This document shows, piece by piece, positions 7,135 through 16,792 of a stretch of 64,000 nt of DNA (its first letter is position 1; each line of letters opens with the position of its first letter). The notes below the pieces were generated by a model. It ran no database searches and was not told where the DNA came from. It saw nothing but the letters and a program-made list of their open reading frames with translations. The DNA is from Chelativorans multitrophicus (GTDB lineage: Bacteria; Pseudomonadota; Alphaproteobacteria; Rhizobiales; Rhizobiaceae). Location: positions 1,550,001-1,614,000 of the forward strand of contig NZ_JAAAPL010000001.1 in NCBI RefSeq assembly GCF_011317445.1. The letters are read 5' to 3'. The position numbers and the translations under genes were made by a program.

Positions 7135-9177
7135 TCACACGGTCTTGTTTTTGTCAGGGGTATCGCGCGCCTGGAGATAATCTTCCGTCGTTCGCGGCGC
7201 CGGGCGGGGTGAAGCCTGGTAGGGATCGAACCCTTCATTCATCACGGCGTCGACGCGGCAATTGTCGCACATCCGGACCAAATCCAGCCGCTTTGCATTC
7301 TCCCCCGCGAACATCCAGTGCTTTCCTTCGAGCTTGGCGACGATCCGCTCGATCGTGCTGCGGGTGCCGAACGCCTTGCCGCAAGCGATACAATTATAGG
7401 GTTCCTCTTCCTTCACAGCGCGGCGCGGGGCGTTCCATGCCTGGAAATCCACCTGGGGCACCAAGGTGATGACCTGTTCCGGACAGGTTGCTGCACACAG
7501 GCCACATTGGACGCAGGCGCTCTCGGAAAAATACAACGCGGGCCGGTCTTCGCTGTCAGAAAGCGCGCCGGTCGGACAGGCCGACACGCATGACAGGCAC
7601 AGCGTGCAGCCCTCGACATCGACCTCGATCCCGCCGAACGGCGCAGCCGCCGGCATGGCGACGCAATCGACCGGCGCAGGTGCTGCACGATGCAGCTCGA
7701 CCATCGTGCTTCGCAGCAGGCTGCGTTTCGTGCCCAGCGGCAGAAAACTCGCGGGCTTGCGCGTTGTCGCGCCCGGCTTCACCCCGTCGAGCGCCGATCT
7801 GAGAATATCCGGATCGTCCGCCTCGATCACCCCGCAGACATCCGCTCCATAGCCAAGCGACTGGCCAAGAAGGTTTGCGATCGAGACGTTCCTCTCCACT
7901 CCGGTGAGTTCATGCTTCGGCTTTGCCGAGCAGAGAGCCCGGACCGCCACGGCGCCCCAGGCAACAGGCGCAGTCCACGCCTCCACGCCCAACTGCGTTA
8001 TCTCGTTCACCGCCACGGGCAGAACATTCGCCGGCAGCCCCGGCCCGAAGCGCGCGAGGGCATCGATGAGCGGCTCGCCATGCGCAGCATCGTGGAACAG
8101 CACGATCGGCTCGCTGCCGCCTGCCTCCCGATAGGTCACAAGAACGGTGCGCAACCGCTGCAGCAGCGTCTCGGCATCCGGGATGGCATAGGCGGCAGCG
8201 CCGGTCGGGCAGACCGCCGCGCAGTTGCCGCAGCCGGCACAGATTTCCGCGTCGATAGCGACATGGTTGCCTGCGGGCGTAATCGCACCCGTCGGGCACA
8301 AGTCTAGGCAGCGCGTGCACCCGGTGATGCGCGAGCGCGAATGGGCACAGAGATCGGCGTGGAAATCGACATAGCGCGGTTTCTCGAACTCGCCCACGAG
8401 ACCGGTGGCCTTGGCGATCGCGATGGCGACCCCAGCACGGTCGGCAGGGTCGGCCCTCAAATAGCCCTCGCGCAGATCATGGGCCGGAAAGAGCGGCACG
8501 CCGCCGGAAAGGTCGAGGATGATGTCCGCCTTCGAAACCGCGCCGTCGCGCGAAAGCCCGAAGCGCAGGCGATCGCGCGATGAAGGCGCCGGTACCGCGA
8601 AGTCGTCGACCGTCAGCTCGAAGGCGCCGAGATGGCCGCGCGCATTGCGGATCGTTCCCTGCACGACCGGGAAATTCCATACGCGGCTTGGCGCTACGTC
8701 TTCCGGGCGCGTCAGCAGAACGGTCACGTCGAGTTCATCGTCGAGCTGCCGGCCGGCCTCGATTGCCACTTCGTCGCGGCCATAGACCAGCACCACGCCC
8801 TTGCTCGCAAGCGTTACGAGTGCGGGCGGTGCAACAGGTACCGCCGCCATTGCGACCAGCGCTGCCGCCTTCGCACCGGCGGACGAGGCTTCGCGCGACC
8901 AACCCGCCGTTTCGCGGATATTCGCGAACACCAGATCGCCAGCAAAGGCGGCGTCCTCCGCGACTTCGCGGAAAAGCGGCGCCTGCTGCGTACAGGCTAT
9001 CGTGACGGCTTCACCCGCACTCAATGCGCTGCGAACGCGATCAAGCTCGGCGCCGCAGAACTGGTCACCCGATTGGATAGAAACGTTTTTGCATCCACGA
9101 GCCACGCTTTCGCCATAGCTCGGCATGCTCCGTTCACAGGAACAGACGAAAACCGTACGTGATCGGCCCAAGGTCAT
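7135..9177 (-). CDS. Large 4Fe-4S ferredoxin-type protein of the formate dehydrogenase locus
   Basis: This is a 680-residue cytoplasmic iron-sulfur protein. An N-terminal CSC...GC...C region (about 12-41) is followed by two ferredoxin pairs: CTRCLDLCPTG and CAGCGNCAAVCPTG (about 287-325), then CTLCLSCVSACPTG and CVQCGLCAATCPE (about 524-566). The tail carries CIACGK (596-601) and CDNC (637-640), which could form a further metal site. Homologues of this kind are commonly annotated beside formate dehydrogenase genes; redox relay or maturation is the likely role. ATG 9177 was chosen over the upstream start at 9234 because GGGAGGCAGA directly precedes it. It diverges from the ligase-like gene at 9279. 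Confidence 0.82.
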   Translation of the reverse strand: MTLGRSRTVFVCSCERSMPSYGESVARGCKNVSIQSGDQFCGAELDRVRSALSAGEAVTIACTQQAPLFREVAEDAAFAGDLVFANIRETAGWSREASSAGAKAAALVAMAAVPVAPPALVTLASKGVVLVYGRDEVAIEAGRQLDDELDVTVLLTRPEDVAPSRVWNFPVVQGTIRNARGHLGAFELTVDDFAVPAPSSRDRLRFGLSRDGAVSKADIILDLSGGVPLFPAHDLREGYLRADPADRAGVAIAIAKATGLVGEFEKPRYVDFHADLCAHSRSRITGCTRCLDLCPTGAITPAGNHVAIDAEICAGCGNCAAVCPTGAAAYAIPDAETLLQRLRTVLVTYREAGGSEPIVLFHDAAHGEPLIDALARFGPGLPANVLPVAVNEITQLGVEAWTAPVAWGAVAVRALCSAKPKHELTGVERNVSIANLLGQSLGYGADVCGVIEADDPDILRSALDGVKPGATTRKPASFLPLGTKRSLLRSTMVELHRAAPAPVDCVAMPAAAPFGGIEVDVEGCTLCLSCVSACPTGALSDSEDRPALYFSESACVQCGLCAATCPEQVITLVPQVDFQAWNAPRRAVKEEEPYNCIACGKAFGTRSTIERIVAKLEGKHWMFAGENAKRLDLVRMCDNCRVDAVMNEGFDPYQASPRPAPRTTEDYLQARDTPDKNKTV

Positions 9178-9278
9178 TCTGCCTCCCGCGGCGCTGCAAC
9201 GCCCGTTTCGGTAGCGCCATGGCTTTAGACGCATTATAAAGGCAAAACGGTCGCCGTCATCAGAAATGGACCGGCATC

Positions 9279-10025
9279 ATGTCCCTTAGCGCTTCGGTCA
9301 CCGCCCGCGCCCTCGATCTGCCCCCGCTCTACAGCCTCGTTGCTTTGCGGGAGGCGGGCGACGCATTCGCACATGCCCGCGCGATCGCCGCCGAAAAAGG
9401 AGCCGGGACACTGGTCTGGGTGGGGCGTTACGATCTGGCGGAATTTGCCGTCGTGCTTGAACCGGACGAGGCATTGGTGAAGGCGCGCCTTGCCCTTTAT
9501 GCCTGCATGAACGCACTGGCCGATGCGCTTGCATCGCTTGCGCCGCCAGGGCGGCCGATCACCTTCGATTGGCCGGACGCGATCCACATCGACGGCGTTC
9601 TCGTCGGCGGGGGACGCCTCGGCTGGCCCGAAGGAACGCGCGAGGACGAGACGCCGGACTGGCTGGTTTTCTCGGCCATGATCCGCACCGCGGTTGCCCG
9701 AGAGGACGAGTCTGGCCGGAAGCCGATGGCCGGCGCGCTCGAAGAGCTTGGCTTCGACGCGATCGATACAGGCGAGATCATCGCCAGCTTCTCCCGCCAT
9801 TTGATGACCGCGTTCTACGAACGGAGCGAAATCGGCTTCACGCCGCTCGCCAGACGATGGCTGGAACGCTTTGCGTCAAAGGATCAGAATGTCCAGATCG
9901 CCGACAATGGCGACCTGCTGGTTTCGGAAAAGGCGCAGCGAGGGCTCACCGGAAGAAGAAGCTTGGCCGAAGCCCTCGCCTCTCCATCATGGCTCGACCC
10001 TGTGACTGGAATGCCATGGCTCTGA
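9279..10025 (+). CDS. Biotin/lipoate protein ligase-like protein (DUF4444 C-terminus)
   Basis: This 248-residue protein has a biotin/lipoate ligase fold (about 1-185) and a short C-terminal DUF4444-like segment (RRWLERFASKDQNVQIADNG...). The biotin-ligase KWPND motif is replaced by DWPDA (about 97-101) with GVLVGG following, so ordinary biotinylation is doubtful. It heads the ten-gene formate dehydrogenase run and overlaps the next gene by 10 bases. A cofactor or protein-modification job specific to formate dehydrogenase maturation is an inference from that position. Confidence 0.75.
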   Translation: MSLSASVTARALDLPPLYSLVALREAGDAFAHARAIAAEKGAGTLVWVGRYDLAEFAVVLEPDEALVKARLALYACMNALADALASLAPPGRPITFDWPDAIHIDGVLVGGGRLGWPEGTREDETPDWLVFSAMIRTAVAREDESGRKPMAGALEELGFDAIDTGEIIASFSRHLMTAFYERSEIGFTPLARRWLERFASKDQNVQIADNGDLLVSEKAQRGLTGRRSLAEALASPSWLDPVTGMPWL

Positions 10026-10558
10026 AACTGCCTCGCACCATCCGCCTCGATCCTTCGGACACTTTCGTCTATTCCCGTGCCGCGGAACCCGGCGAATGGG
10101 CCGTCACGGGCACCTTCCTTTTTTTCGGCGCCGATGTCGAGAACCTCTCGGGCAAGCAACGGCAGGCGTTCCGGGCCGGCTTTCTCGGCATCGAGAGCTT
10201 TGGATGGTCCACCCTGGTGGTGGTGACGGAAGCGACGTTGGAGGAGCGCGCCGCCGCAGTTGAGCGCTTGGCAGAGCAACTCGTGACGCACTGCGGTGCG
10301 CCGGACATCGGGACCGCCCGCCCGGCTGCGAAAGAGGAGGTCGCCTTCGCACAATCGCTTTGCGACCACCCGCCGAACACCCTGCTTGCCCTGCACCGCG
10401 TCGTCGAGGATGGCGGGATAAGGGAGGCGTTCCGAACCCTTCACCGCAAGGTAAGCCGGCTGGAGCCCGCCACCGCATTTCGTTTCGTCGAAGTCGAGGA
10501 AGAGGATCAGCCGGCGGAAGATATCGACATCCTGAGCCTGGGCGGGAGGCGCAAGTGA
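10016..10558 (+). CDS. DUF6505 family protein
   Basis: This 180-residue soluble protein begins MALKLPRTIRLDPSDTFVY and contains the FRAGFLGIESFGWSTLVVV core recognised as DUF6505. No enzyme motif is visible. The ATG at 10016 overlaps the end of the ligase-like gene, and the TGA overlaps the GTG start of the next gene, showing translational coupling inside the operon. Families of this type occur with formate dehydrogenase accessory genes; the biochemical role is unknown. Confidence 0.75.
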   Translation: MALKLPRTIRLDPSDTFVYSRAAEPGEWAVTGTFLFFGADVENLSGKQRQAFRAGFLGIESFGWSTLVVVTEATLEERAAAVERLAEQLVTHCGAPDIGTARPAAKEEVAFAQSLCDHPPNTLLALHRVVEDGGIREAFRTLHRKVSRLEPATAFRFVEVEEEDQPAEDIDILSLGGRRK

Positions 10559-11565
10559 AGGACTTCTGGATCTCGTCGGGTCATCATCTGCTCGATCGAG
10601 ACGAGGCAGGCCGGCTGAGGGTGACGGACGCCTTTATCAAGGCTTATCTCGCACGGCCCGAGCTTCTCCCCCCCGATTCCGCCTGCGAAGCGGAATTGCG
10701 CCTGCATCACGACCTCCTGATGCATCATCCGCGCCGGCCGGTCGGGAAGGAGGAGATCGCCGCCATTGAAGATCCGGATGCGCGGGAAAACTGGGAATTC
10801 ATGATCGCCTTCCGCGACCGTTTGCTGGCGGCGCCATCTCTCGAAGCCGTTTATCTGGAGCTGGCGCGCGGCGCGGCGGCAGGAATACCGCCTCTCTTCA
10901 TGAATCAGCTTGCGCAGGTGGTGCTGCGCAATGCGCTCGACGGCGAGCGCGATCCTTTCGTCCTGCGCGCGGCCGAGCTGTTCTACCGTACGCAGCGGGT
11001 GACCTTTCATGAAGGAGCGCTACTGCTGGCCGATACGGAAACCGTGGAGGTGCATGAGCAGAACCGCCACGCCTCCCCTCTCCTGAACACGCTCGGCGGG
11101 CCAGCCGTCACCGAGCTCGAAATCCTCGAGCAGGAGAATGCCGACGGCTATTTCGAAAGGAGCGATGCCTTCGACCTGGTGCTGAATCTTGGTAGCGCCG
11201 ACAGCCCCGCGCGGAAGGGGCTCGCCGCCGCAATGGAGGCGTGGATACGCCATCTGCTCGCCATCGAGGTGAGGATAGAGCCGGTCGAGCGGATCGAGGA
11301 CGACGACTGGGCCTGGTTCGTTGGCCTTGATGCGGAGGCCACGCGCATCGGCAATGCATTGTGGACGGACAGAGAGCTTGATCCCGAGGCGACAGAGCGC
11401 ATAATAGCATTGTTCCGGCTCAGCTTTTCCGACATCGGCGTGGTCAGGCCAGATGTTGGCGCGCGGCCGGTCTGGCTGATCCTTGCCATGACGCCCGATC
11501 GGACAATCCGCATGAAGCCGCAGAACCTCATTGCCGGCCTGCCGCTTGGCGCAGCCGCGAGCTAG
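10555..11565 (+). CDS. DUF6352 family protein
   Basis: This is a 336-residue soluble protein starting MKDFWISSGHHLLDRDEAGRL. It is rich in acidic helices and has conserved-looking stretches DRLLAAPSLEAVY and NTLGGPAVTELEIL. Function is unknown; the family is known from formate dehydrogenase loci. The GTG at 10555 follows GGGAGG and shares bases with the preceding stop (GTGA). An in-frame ORF extends further upstream, but that part overlaps the DUF6505 gene and is not expected to be translated. Confidence 0.75.
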   Translation: MKDFWISSGHHLLDRDEAGRLRVTDAFIKAYLARPELLPPDSACEAELRLHHDLLMHHPRRPVGKEEIAAIEDPDARENWEFMIAFRDRLLAAPSLEAVYLELARGAAAGIPPLFMNQLAQVVLRNALDGERDPFVLRAAELFYRTQRVTFHEGALLLADTETVEVHEQNRHASPLLNTLGGPAVTELEILEQENADGYFERSDAFDLVLNLGSADSPARKGLAAAMEAWIRHLLAIEVRIEPVERIEDDDWAWFVGLDAEATRIGNALWTDRELDPEATERIIALFRLSFSDIGVVRPDVGARPVWLILAMTPDRTIRMKPQNLIAGLPLGAAAS

Positions 11566-11570
11566 GATAC

Positions 11571-12089
11571 GTGACCATGGTACGGGAAACGGCCGAAGTC
11601 GGTGTTATCGTGGAGCGGCGGGCACAGAAAAGCCCCTGGGTGGACCATGCCTGGGTCCCGGTTGCCGTGCTCGCGGGCGCGCCGGCGGCGGCGCCTTGGA
11701 CGGTTCTCGACCAGACGGCCAGTCTGACCCGGTATTATGCGGGAACGATAGAGATCGAATTCTTCGGAACGGACACCACGATGTATCGCGAGAATCTTCG
11801 TTCTCAGCGGCCGAGCCTGTGGGTGTCGCTCCGGCATATCGATGCGTCTCCCGGAGTTTCGCTGCACCTGGTCACCGCCGATCCATCGGATGCCGAGGCC
11901 CTGACCGAAACCGGCACCGACATTATCGAAGCCGTTCCGATGCCCGTTGAGATACAGCAGCGGCTCGCGGCCTTCGTCGAAACCCACCACGTCGAGCGCC
12001 CCTTCATCAAACGTAAGCGCGACCGCGCCAGCCCGGAGGCATTGGCGAGGCGCGAGCCGAATTACCCGCGCAGGGGTGACGTGGAATGA
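11571..12089 (+). CDS. DUF3305 domain protein, formate dehydrogenase accessory
   Basis: This 172-residue protein has the DUF3305 core PWVDHAWVPVAVL (about 22-34) and YYAGTIEIEFFGTDTTMYREN (about 55-75). Its C-terminus is basic (FIKRKRDRASPEALARRE). DUF3305 and DUF3306 proteins typically occur as a pair next to formate dehydrogenase and are presumed maturation factors. The start is GTG 11571 or ATG 11577. It overlaps the DUF3306 gene by 4 bases. Confidence 0.8.
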   Translation: MTMVRETAEVGVIVERRAQKSPWVDHAWVPVAVLAGAPAAAPWTVLDQTASLTRYYAGTIEIEFFGTDTTMYRENLRSQRPSLWVSLRHIDASPGVSLHLVTADPSDAEALTETGTDIIEAVPMPVEIQQRLAAFVETHHVERPFIKRKRDRASPEALARREPNYPRRGDVE

Positions 12090-12796
12090 GCAGCGGAAAC
12101 GACAATCTCATTTCCCGCTGGTCGCGCCGAAAACTTGCCGCCCGGTCGGCCGAAGCTCCCGCTGCGGATGAGAAGGAGCATGCGCCAGGCGAGGCGGCTG
12201 CGGTTATCGAAGCGAGCGGTCCCGCGCTGCAACCCGAAGTCCCGGAGGAAACGACGGCCGAAGGGGAAGCCGCTGAGACCCCGGAACCTCTCCCCCGCAT
12301 TGAAGACCTGACTGCCGAAAGTGACCTTACCGCCTTCCTGAGAAAGGGCATTCCCATGGCGCTGAAAAGCGCTGCGATGCGCAAGATGTGGTCGCTCAAT
12401 CCGGCAATCCGCGATTATGTCGGTCCTGCGGAATATGCATGGGATTTCAACCAGCCGGGCTCGATGGGGGGGTTTGGACCGCTCGAAGCAAAGGAAACCG
12501 TGGTCAGCTTCCTGTCGAAAACAGTGCGCGAGCTGGAAGGCGGCACTGATGAACCGGCCGCTGTTCCGGCAGAACCGCAGGCGGCGGATAGCGAGCAACG
12601 CGCGGACGCTACATCGGAAGGCGGACCCGATATGGACTTGGCACAGTCCCCCCAGTACGAAGAGCCTATTCAGTCTGAGCCGAGGGACCAACCGCCTTCA
12701 GACGCGCCGCAGCAAATAGCGGAGGTTCGGCCAACAACCGAGCCAGCAACCCCGTCCCGGCCCGGGCCGCGCCACGGAAGTGCGCTGCCGCGCTGA
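12086..12796 (+). CDS. DUF3306 domain protein, formate dehydrogenase accessory
   Basis: This 236-residue protein starts with FLSRWSRRKL-like NLISRWSRRKL (7-17). Its central block LPRIEDLTAESDLTAFLRKGI...ALRKMWSLNPAIRDY-type (about 70-112) matches DUF3306. Long Ala/Glu/Pro-rich stretches flank that block and look disordered. It overlaps the DUF3305 gene (ATGA), so the two products are probably made together and may act as a complex in formate dehydrogenase maturation (inference). Confidence 0.8.
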   Translation: MSSGNDNLISRWSRRKLAARSAEAPAADEKEHAPGEAAAVIEASGPALQPEVPEETTAEGEAAETPEPLPRIEDLTAESDLTAFLRKGIPMALKSAAMRKMWSLNPAIRDYVGPAEYAWDFNQPGSMGGFGPLEAKETVVSFLSKTVRELEGGTDEPAAVPAEPQAADSEQRADATSEGGPDMDLAQSPQYEEPIQSEPRDQPPSDAPQQIAEVRPTTEPATPSRPGPRHGSALPR

Positions 12797-12919
12797 GACG
12801 GCGCATACCGGCAACTTGAACGGTGATGGGCCGGTGTAAGCTCCCGGTATATGCTATTGCAATTCCTTAGGGTCGGACTACTATGAACGAACCCAATCTT
12901 GGGCAGTCGAGGTCAGCCA

Positions 12920-13588
12920 ATGAACCCAGACTTGCCGCTGGACCAGGCACGTGGAACGTCAGGCGGAGTGGAGGCTCCGGCCATGGGCGCGGGGGTTGAC
13001 GCTGACGATTTAGACCACGCCCGTTCGCAGGAATACGCGCTCCTCGCCTCGCTGTTGCTCGCCCCGCCAGACGCAGACTTTCTTGCTCGGCTTTCATGCC
13101 TTCAGCATGGCGACGCCACACCGCTCGGCCGCGCTCACGCCGATCTTGGTCGGGCGGCGGCTTCCGCTTCCGCGGATGCGGTAGGGCGCGAGTATTTCGA
13201 CCTCTTCATCGGTATCGGGCGCGGAGAGCTTCTGCCCTATGCATCCTATTACCTGACCGGCTTCCTCAACGAGCGGCCGCTCGCCCGCCTGCGTGGAGAC
13301 ATGATGCGCCTCGGCCTCGAACGCGCCGACGGCCATTGCGACCCGGAGGACCATCTCGGCACTCTCTGCGAGATCATGAGCGGCTTCGCCGGCAATCACT
13401 TCGTGGTGCCGGCAAACGACGAACAGGATTTCTTCGCCCGGCATATCGCGCCCTGGGCCGGGCGCTTCTTCGCCGATCTGGAAAACGCGAAAGCAGCGAA
13501 GTTTTACCGCGCGGTCGGCACGATCGGGCGGCTTTTCATCGAGATCGAAAGCGAAGCCTTCGCCATGGAGATGCGGCGAAGTACCTAG
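12920..13588 (+). CDS. TorD/DmsD-family molybdoenzyme chaperone
   Basis: This 222-residue, mostly helical cytoplasmic protein belongs to the Tat proofreading chaperone family. The family core shows as REYFDLFIGIGRGELLPYASYYLTGFL (about 87-113), followed by the DHLGTLCEIM helix. Such chaperones hold the apo-catalytic subunit until the molybdopterin cofactor is loaded and then release it for export. ATG 12920 is preceded by GAGGTCAGCC; a TTG 21 bases upstream has no such site. It lies 122 bases after the DUF3306 gene and 42 bases before the Tat small protein. Confidence 0.8.
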   Translation: MNPDLPLDQARGTSGGVEAPAMGAGVDADDLDHARSQEYALLASLLLAPPDADFLARLSCLQHGDATPLGRAHADLGRAAASASADAVGREYFDLFIGIGRGELLPYASYYLTGFLNERPLARLRGDMMRLGLERADGHCDPEDHLGTLCEIMSGFAGNHFVVPANDEQDFFARHIAPWAGRFFADLENAKAAKFYRAVGTIGRLFIEIESEAFAMEMRRST

Positions 13589-13630
13589 AACGAGATAGCG
13601 ACCGGGTGGAGGCCCGAGAACCTAGGGAGG

Positions 13631-13846
13631 ATGAAGATGCAGGACAAGCGATCGAGGGAACTCAGCCGACGCAACTTCCTCCGCGCGTTCGGCGGCGTTT
13701 CCACCACCGCAGTGGCGGCTGCCACGCTCGCCCCAGGCGAGGCGCATGCCTATGACCCCGGCGAGGAGGAGACGCGGGCACGCTATCGCGAGACGGATCA
13801 CATCAAGGCCTTCTACCGCGTGAACAGCTATCCCGAGAAGAAGTGA
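13631..13846 (+). CDS. Formate dehydrogenase region Tat-targeted small protein
   Basis: This is a 71-residue protein with a twin-arginine signal SRRNFLRAFGG (12-22), a hydrophobic stretch and an AHA cleavage site, leaving an acidic mature tail of about 30 residues (RARYRETDHIKAFYRVNSYPEKK). Small Tat targets of this kind are regularly found directly before the formate dehydrogenase catalytic gene and may be a small periplasmic subunit. GGAGGATGAAG precedes the ATG, and fdhA starts 7 bases downstream. Confidence 0.85.
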   Translation: MKMQDKRSRELSRRNFLRAFGGVSTTAVAAATLAPGEAHAYDPGEEETRARYRETDHIKAFYRVNSYPEKK

Positions 13847-13853
13847 GGGCGCC

Positions 13854-16775
13854 ATGCTGACGAAGCGCAAAGGCGGACAAACCAACCGCACAGGCCTGCA
13901 GGCTATGATGGGGAGCGCGGCGTCTGCTCCCATGGACCGCCGGACATTCCTCCGCCGCTCCGGCCTCGTCGCCGGCGGCGTGGCCGCGCTCGGCACGTTC
14001 CAGCTCGGCACCGTCAGGAAGGCCGCCGCGATCGCCCCGCCGCAGCCGGGCGTGCCGATCGAATTGAAGAAGAGCATCTGCACGCACTGCGCGGTCGGCT
14101 GCACGGTCACGGCCGAAGTCCAGAACGGCGTGTGGACCGGTCAGGAGCCGTCCTGGGACAGCCCCATCAATCGCGGCTCACACTGCGCCAAGGGCGCCAG
14201 CGTGCGCGAGCTGGTGCACAGCGACCGCCGCCTGAAATACCCGATGCGGCTTTCCGGCGGGCAGTGGGAGCGCGTCTCCTGGGAAGAGGCCATCAACGGG
14301 ATCGGCGACAAGCTGCTGGAGATCCGGGAGGCGTCCGGGCCGGAATCCGTCTATTGGATGGGGTCGGCCAAGTTCTCCAACGAGGGAACCTATCTCTTCC
14401 GCAAGCTCGCGGCCCTGTGGGGAACCAACAACCAGGACCATCAGGCCCGCATCTGTCATTCGACGACGGTTGCTGGCGTAGCCAATACCTGGGGCTACGG
14501 CGCGATGACCAATTCGTTCAACGACATCCGCAACTCCAAAACCATGATGATCATGGGCGGGAATCCGGCGGAGGCGCACCCGATCGCTATGCAGCACCTG
14601 CTGGAAGGCAAGGAGCTCAACAACGCGAATTTGATCGTGGTAGACCCGCGCTTCACCCGCACCGCCGCGCATGCGACCGAATATGTGCGGTTCCGGTCCG
14701 GCACCGATATCGCCCTCATTTGGGGGATGCTCTGGCACATCTTCGAGAATGGCTGGGAGGATAAGGAATTCATCGCGCAGCGCGTCTACGGGATGGATGA
14801 GATCCGCAAGGAAGTCGCTAAATACACGCCCGACGAGGTGGAACTGATCACGGGCGTTCCCGAGGAGCAGGTGAAGCGCGTGGCCGAGATGTTCGCCACC
14901 CAGCGCCCCTCGACCATGATCTGGTGCATGGGCCAGACGCACCATACGGTCGGCACCGCCAATACCCGGGCGAGCTGCATCCTGTGCCTGGCCACCGGCA
15001 ATGTCGGCAAGCCCGGCACCGGCGCCAACATCTTCCGCGGCCACGACAACGTTCAGGGCGCGACCGATATCGGGCTCGATGTGGTCACACTGCCCTTCTA
15101 CTACGGGCTGACCGAGGGCGCCTGGAAACACTGGGCGCGGGTCTGGGAAATCCCCTATGAGGATCTGGTCGGGCAATTCTCCTCCAAGGAACTGATGGAG
15201 ACGCCCGGCATTCCACTGACGCGGTGGTTCGACTCGGTTTCGCTCCCAAAGGAGGACGTTCAGCAGCCCGACGTCATGCGGGCGATGTTCGTCCAGGGCC
15301 ATGCCAGCAACAGCATTGCCCGTATACCCGAGTCCATGAAGGGCTTGGCCGGCCTTGAACTGCTTGTCATTGCCGATCCACATCCGACCACATGGGCCTC
15401 GCTCGCGGTGCAGGCGGGGCGACAGGACAACACTTATCTCCTGCCGGTTTGCACGCAGTTCGAGACGTCGGGCTCGCGGGTCGCGTCCAATCGCGCCATC
15501 CAGTGGGGCGAGCAGATCGTCAAACCGAGCTTCGAGCAGAAGGACGATTATCAGGTCCTTTATCTTCTGTCGCAGAAGCTTGGATTGTCGGACTGGATGT
15601 TCAAGAACATCGCCGTCGAAGGCGACCGCCCTGTTCCGGAGGACGTGCTGCGCGAGATGAACCGCGGGAGTTGGTCCACCGGCTACTGCGGCCAGTCCCC
15701 GGAACGTCTCAAGGCGCATATGCGCAACCAGCACAAGTTCGACCTGGTGACGATGCGCGCACCAAAGGAGGATCCCGAGGTCGGCGGCGACTACTACGGC
15801 CTGCCTTGGCCGTGCTGGGGAAAGCCGGAACTCCGCCATCCGGGAACCGCCAATCTTTACAGCACCGGCTTGCACGTGATGGACGGCGGAAGCCCATTCC
15901 GCGCCCGCTTCGGCGTGGAACGGAACGGAGAGACCCTTCTTGCGGAAGGCTCCTACACCGAAGGCTCCGAACTGACCGACGGCTATCCGGAGTTCACCAT
16001 GGCCGTGCTGCAGAAGCTCGGCTGGGACCAGGATCTGACGCCCGAGGAACGTTCGATCATCGAGCAAATCGGCGCCGACATGGGCGACGTCGGCAAGGTA
16101 TCCTGGTCGACCGACCTGTCCGGCGGGATTCAGCGAGTGGCGCTCAGCCATGGCTGCCATCCCTACGGCAATGGCAAGGCACGTGCGGTTGCCTGGAACC
16201 TGCCCGACCCGGTGCCGATCCATCGCGAGCCGATCTACACGCCAAAGGTCGATCTGGTGGCGAAGTACCCGACATATCCTGACGCCAAGCAGTTCCGCCT
16301 GCCCAATATCGGCTTCAGCGTGCAGAAGGCGGCGGTGGACAATGGCATCGCCAACTCCTTCCCCATCATCCTGACCAGCGGCCGCCTTGTCGAGTACGAG
16401 GGCGGCGGCGAGGAGACCCGGTCGAACCGGTGGCTGGCCGAGCTGCAGCAGGAGATGTTCGTCGAAATCAATCCGGCCGATGCGGCCGAGCGCGGCATCA
16501 GCGACGGCGCGTGGGTGTGGGTGAACGGCGCGGAAAACAACGCCAAGGCGCGTGTGAGGGCGCTTGTGACCGAACGCGTCGGCAAGGGCGTGGCATTCAT
16601 GCCCTTCCACTTCGGCGGCTGGTTTCAGGGCCAGGATCTGCGGGCGAACTACCCGCAAGGCACTGATCCCTATGTGCTCGGCGAAAGCGCCAACACCATC
16701 ACGACCTACGGCTACGATCCGGTGACCGGCATGCAGGAGCCCAAGGTCACGCTTTGCCAGATCGCGGCGGCGTAA
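13854..16775 (+). CDS. fdhA: Formate dehydrogenase catalytic subunit alpha, Cys-type, Tat-exported
   Basis: This 973-residue molybdopterin oxidoreductase oxidises formate to CO2 in the periplasm. The Tat signal MDRRTFLRRSGLVAGG is at 27-42. The 4Fe-4S site is C76-x2-C79-x3-C83...C111 with K113 (CAKGA). The metal ligand is Cys201 in QARICHSTTVAG, followed by His202, where E. coli FdnG has selenocysteine; no in-frame TGA is needed. The C-terminal dinucleotide-binding region includes LTSGRLVEYEGGGEETRSN. The metal could be W or Mo; the linked tup genes favour W (inference). Beta and gamma subunits follow directly. Confidence 0.95.
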   Translation: MLTKRKGGQTNRTGLQAMMGSAASAPMDRRTFLRRSGLVAGGVAALGTFQLGTVRKAAAIAPPQPGVPIELKKSICTHCAVGCTVTAEVQNGVWTGQEPSWDSPINRGSHCAKGASVRELVHSDRRLKYPMRLSGGQWERVSWEEAINGIGDKLLEIREASGPESVYWMGSAKFSNEGTYLFRKLAALWGTNNQDHQARICHSTTVAGVANTWGYGAMTNSFNDIRNSKTMMIMGGNPAEAHPIAMQHLLEGKELNNANLIVVDPRFTRTAAHATEYVRFRSGTDIALIWGMLWHIFENGWEDKEFIAQRVYGMDEIRKEVAKYTPDEVELITGVPEEQVKRVAEMFATQRPSTMIWCMGQTHHTVGTANTRASCILCLATGNVGKPGTGANIFRGHDNVQGATDIGLDVVTLPFYYGLTEGAWKHWARVWEIPYEDLVGQFSSKELMETPGIPLTRWFDSVSLPKEDVQQPDVMRAMFVQGHASNSIARIPESMKGLAGLELLVIADPHPTTWASLAVQAGRQDNTYLLPVCTQFETSGSRVASNRAIQWGEQIVKPSFEQKDDYQVLYLLSQKLGLSDWMFKNIAVEGDRPVPEDVLREMNRGSWSTGYCGQSPERLKAHMRNQHKFDLVTMRAPKEDPEVGGDYYGLPWPCWGKPELRHPGTANLYSTGLHVMDGGSPFRARFGVERNGETLLAEGSYTEGSELTDGYPEFTMAVLQKLGWDQDLTPEERSIIEQIGADMGDVGKVSWSTDLSGGIQRVALSHGCHPYGNGKARAVAWNLPDPVPIHREPIYTPKVDLVAKYPTYPDAKQFRLPNIGFSVQKAAVDNGIANSFPIILTSGRLVEYEGGGEETRSNRWLAELQQEMFVEINPADAAERGISDGAWVWVNGAENNAKARVRALVTERVGKGVAFMPFHFGGWFQGQDLRANYPQGTDPYVLGESANTITTYGYDPVTGMQEPKVTLCQIAAA

Positions 16776-16792
16776 CAGGGAGGAACGAAAAA

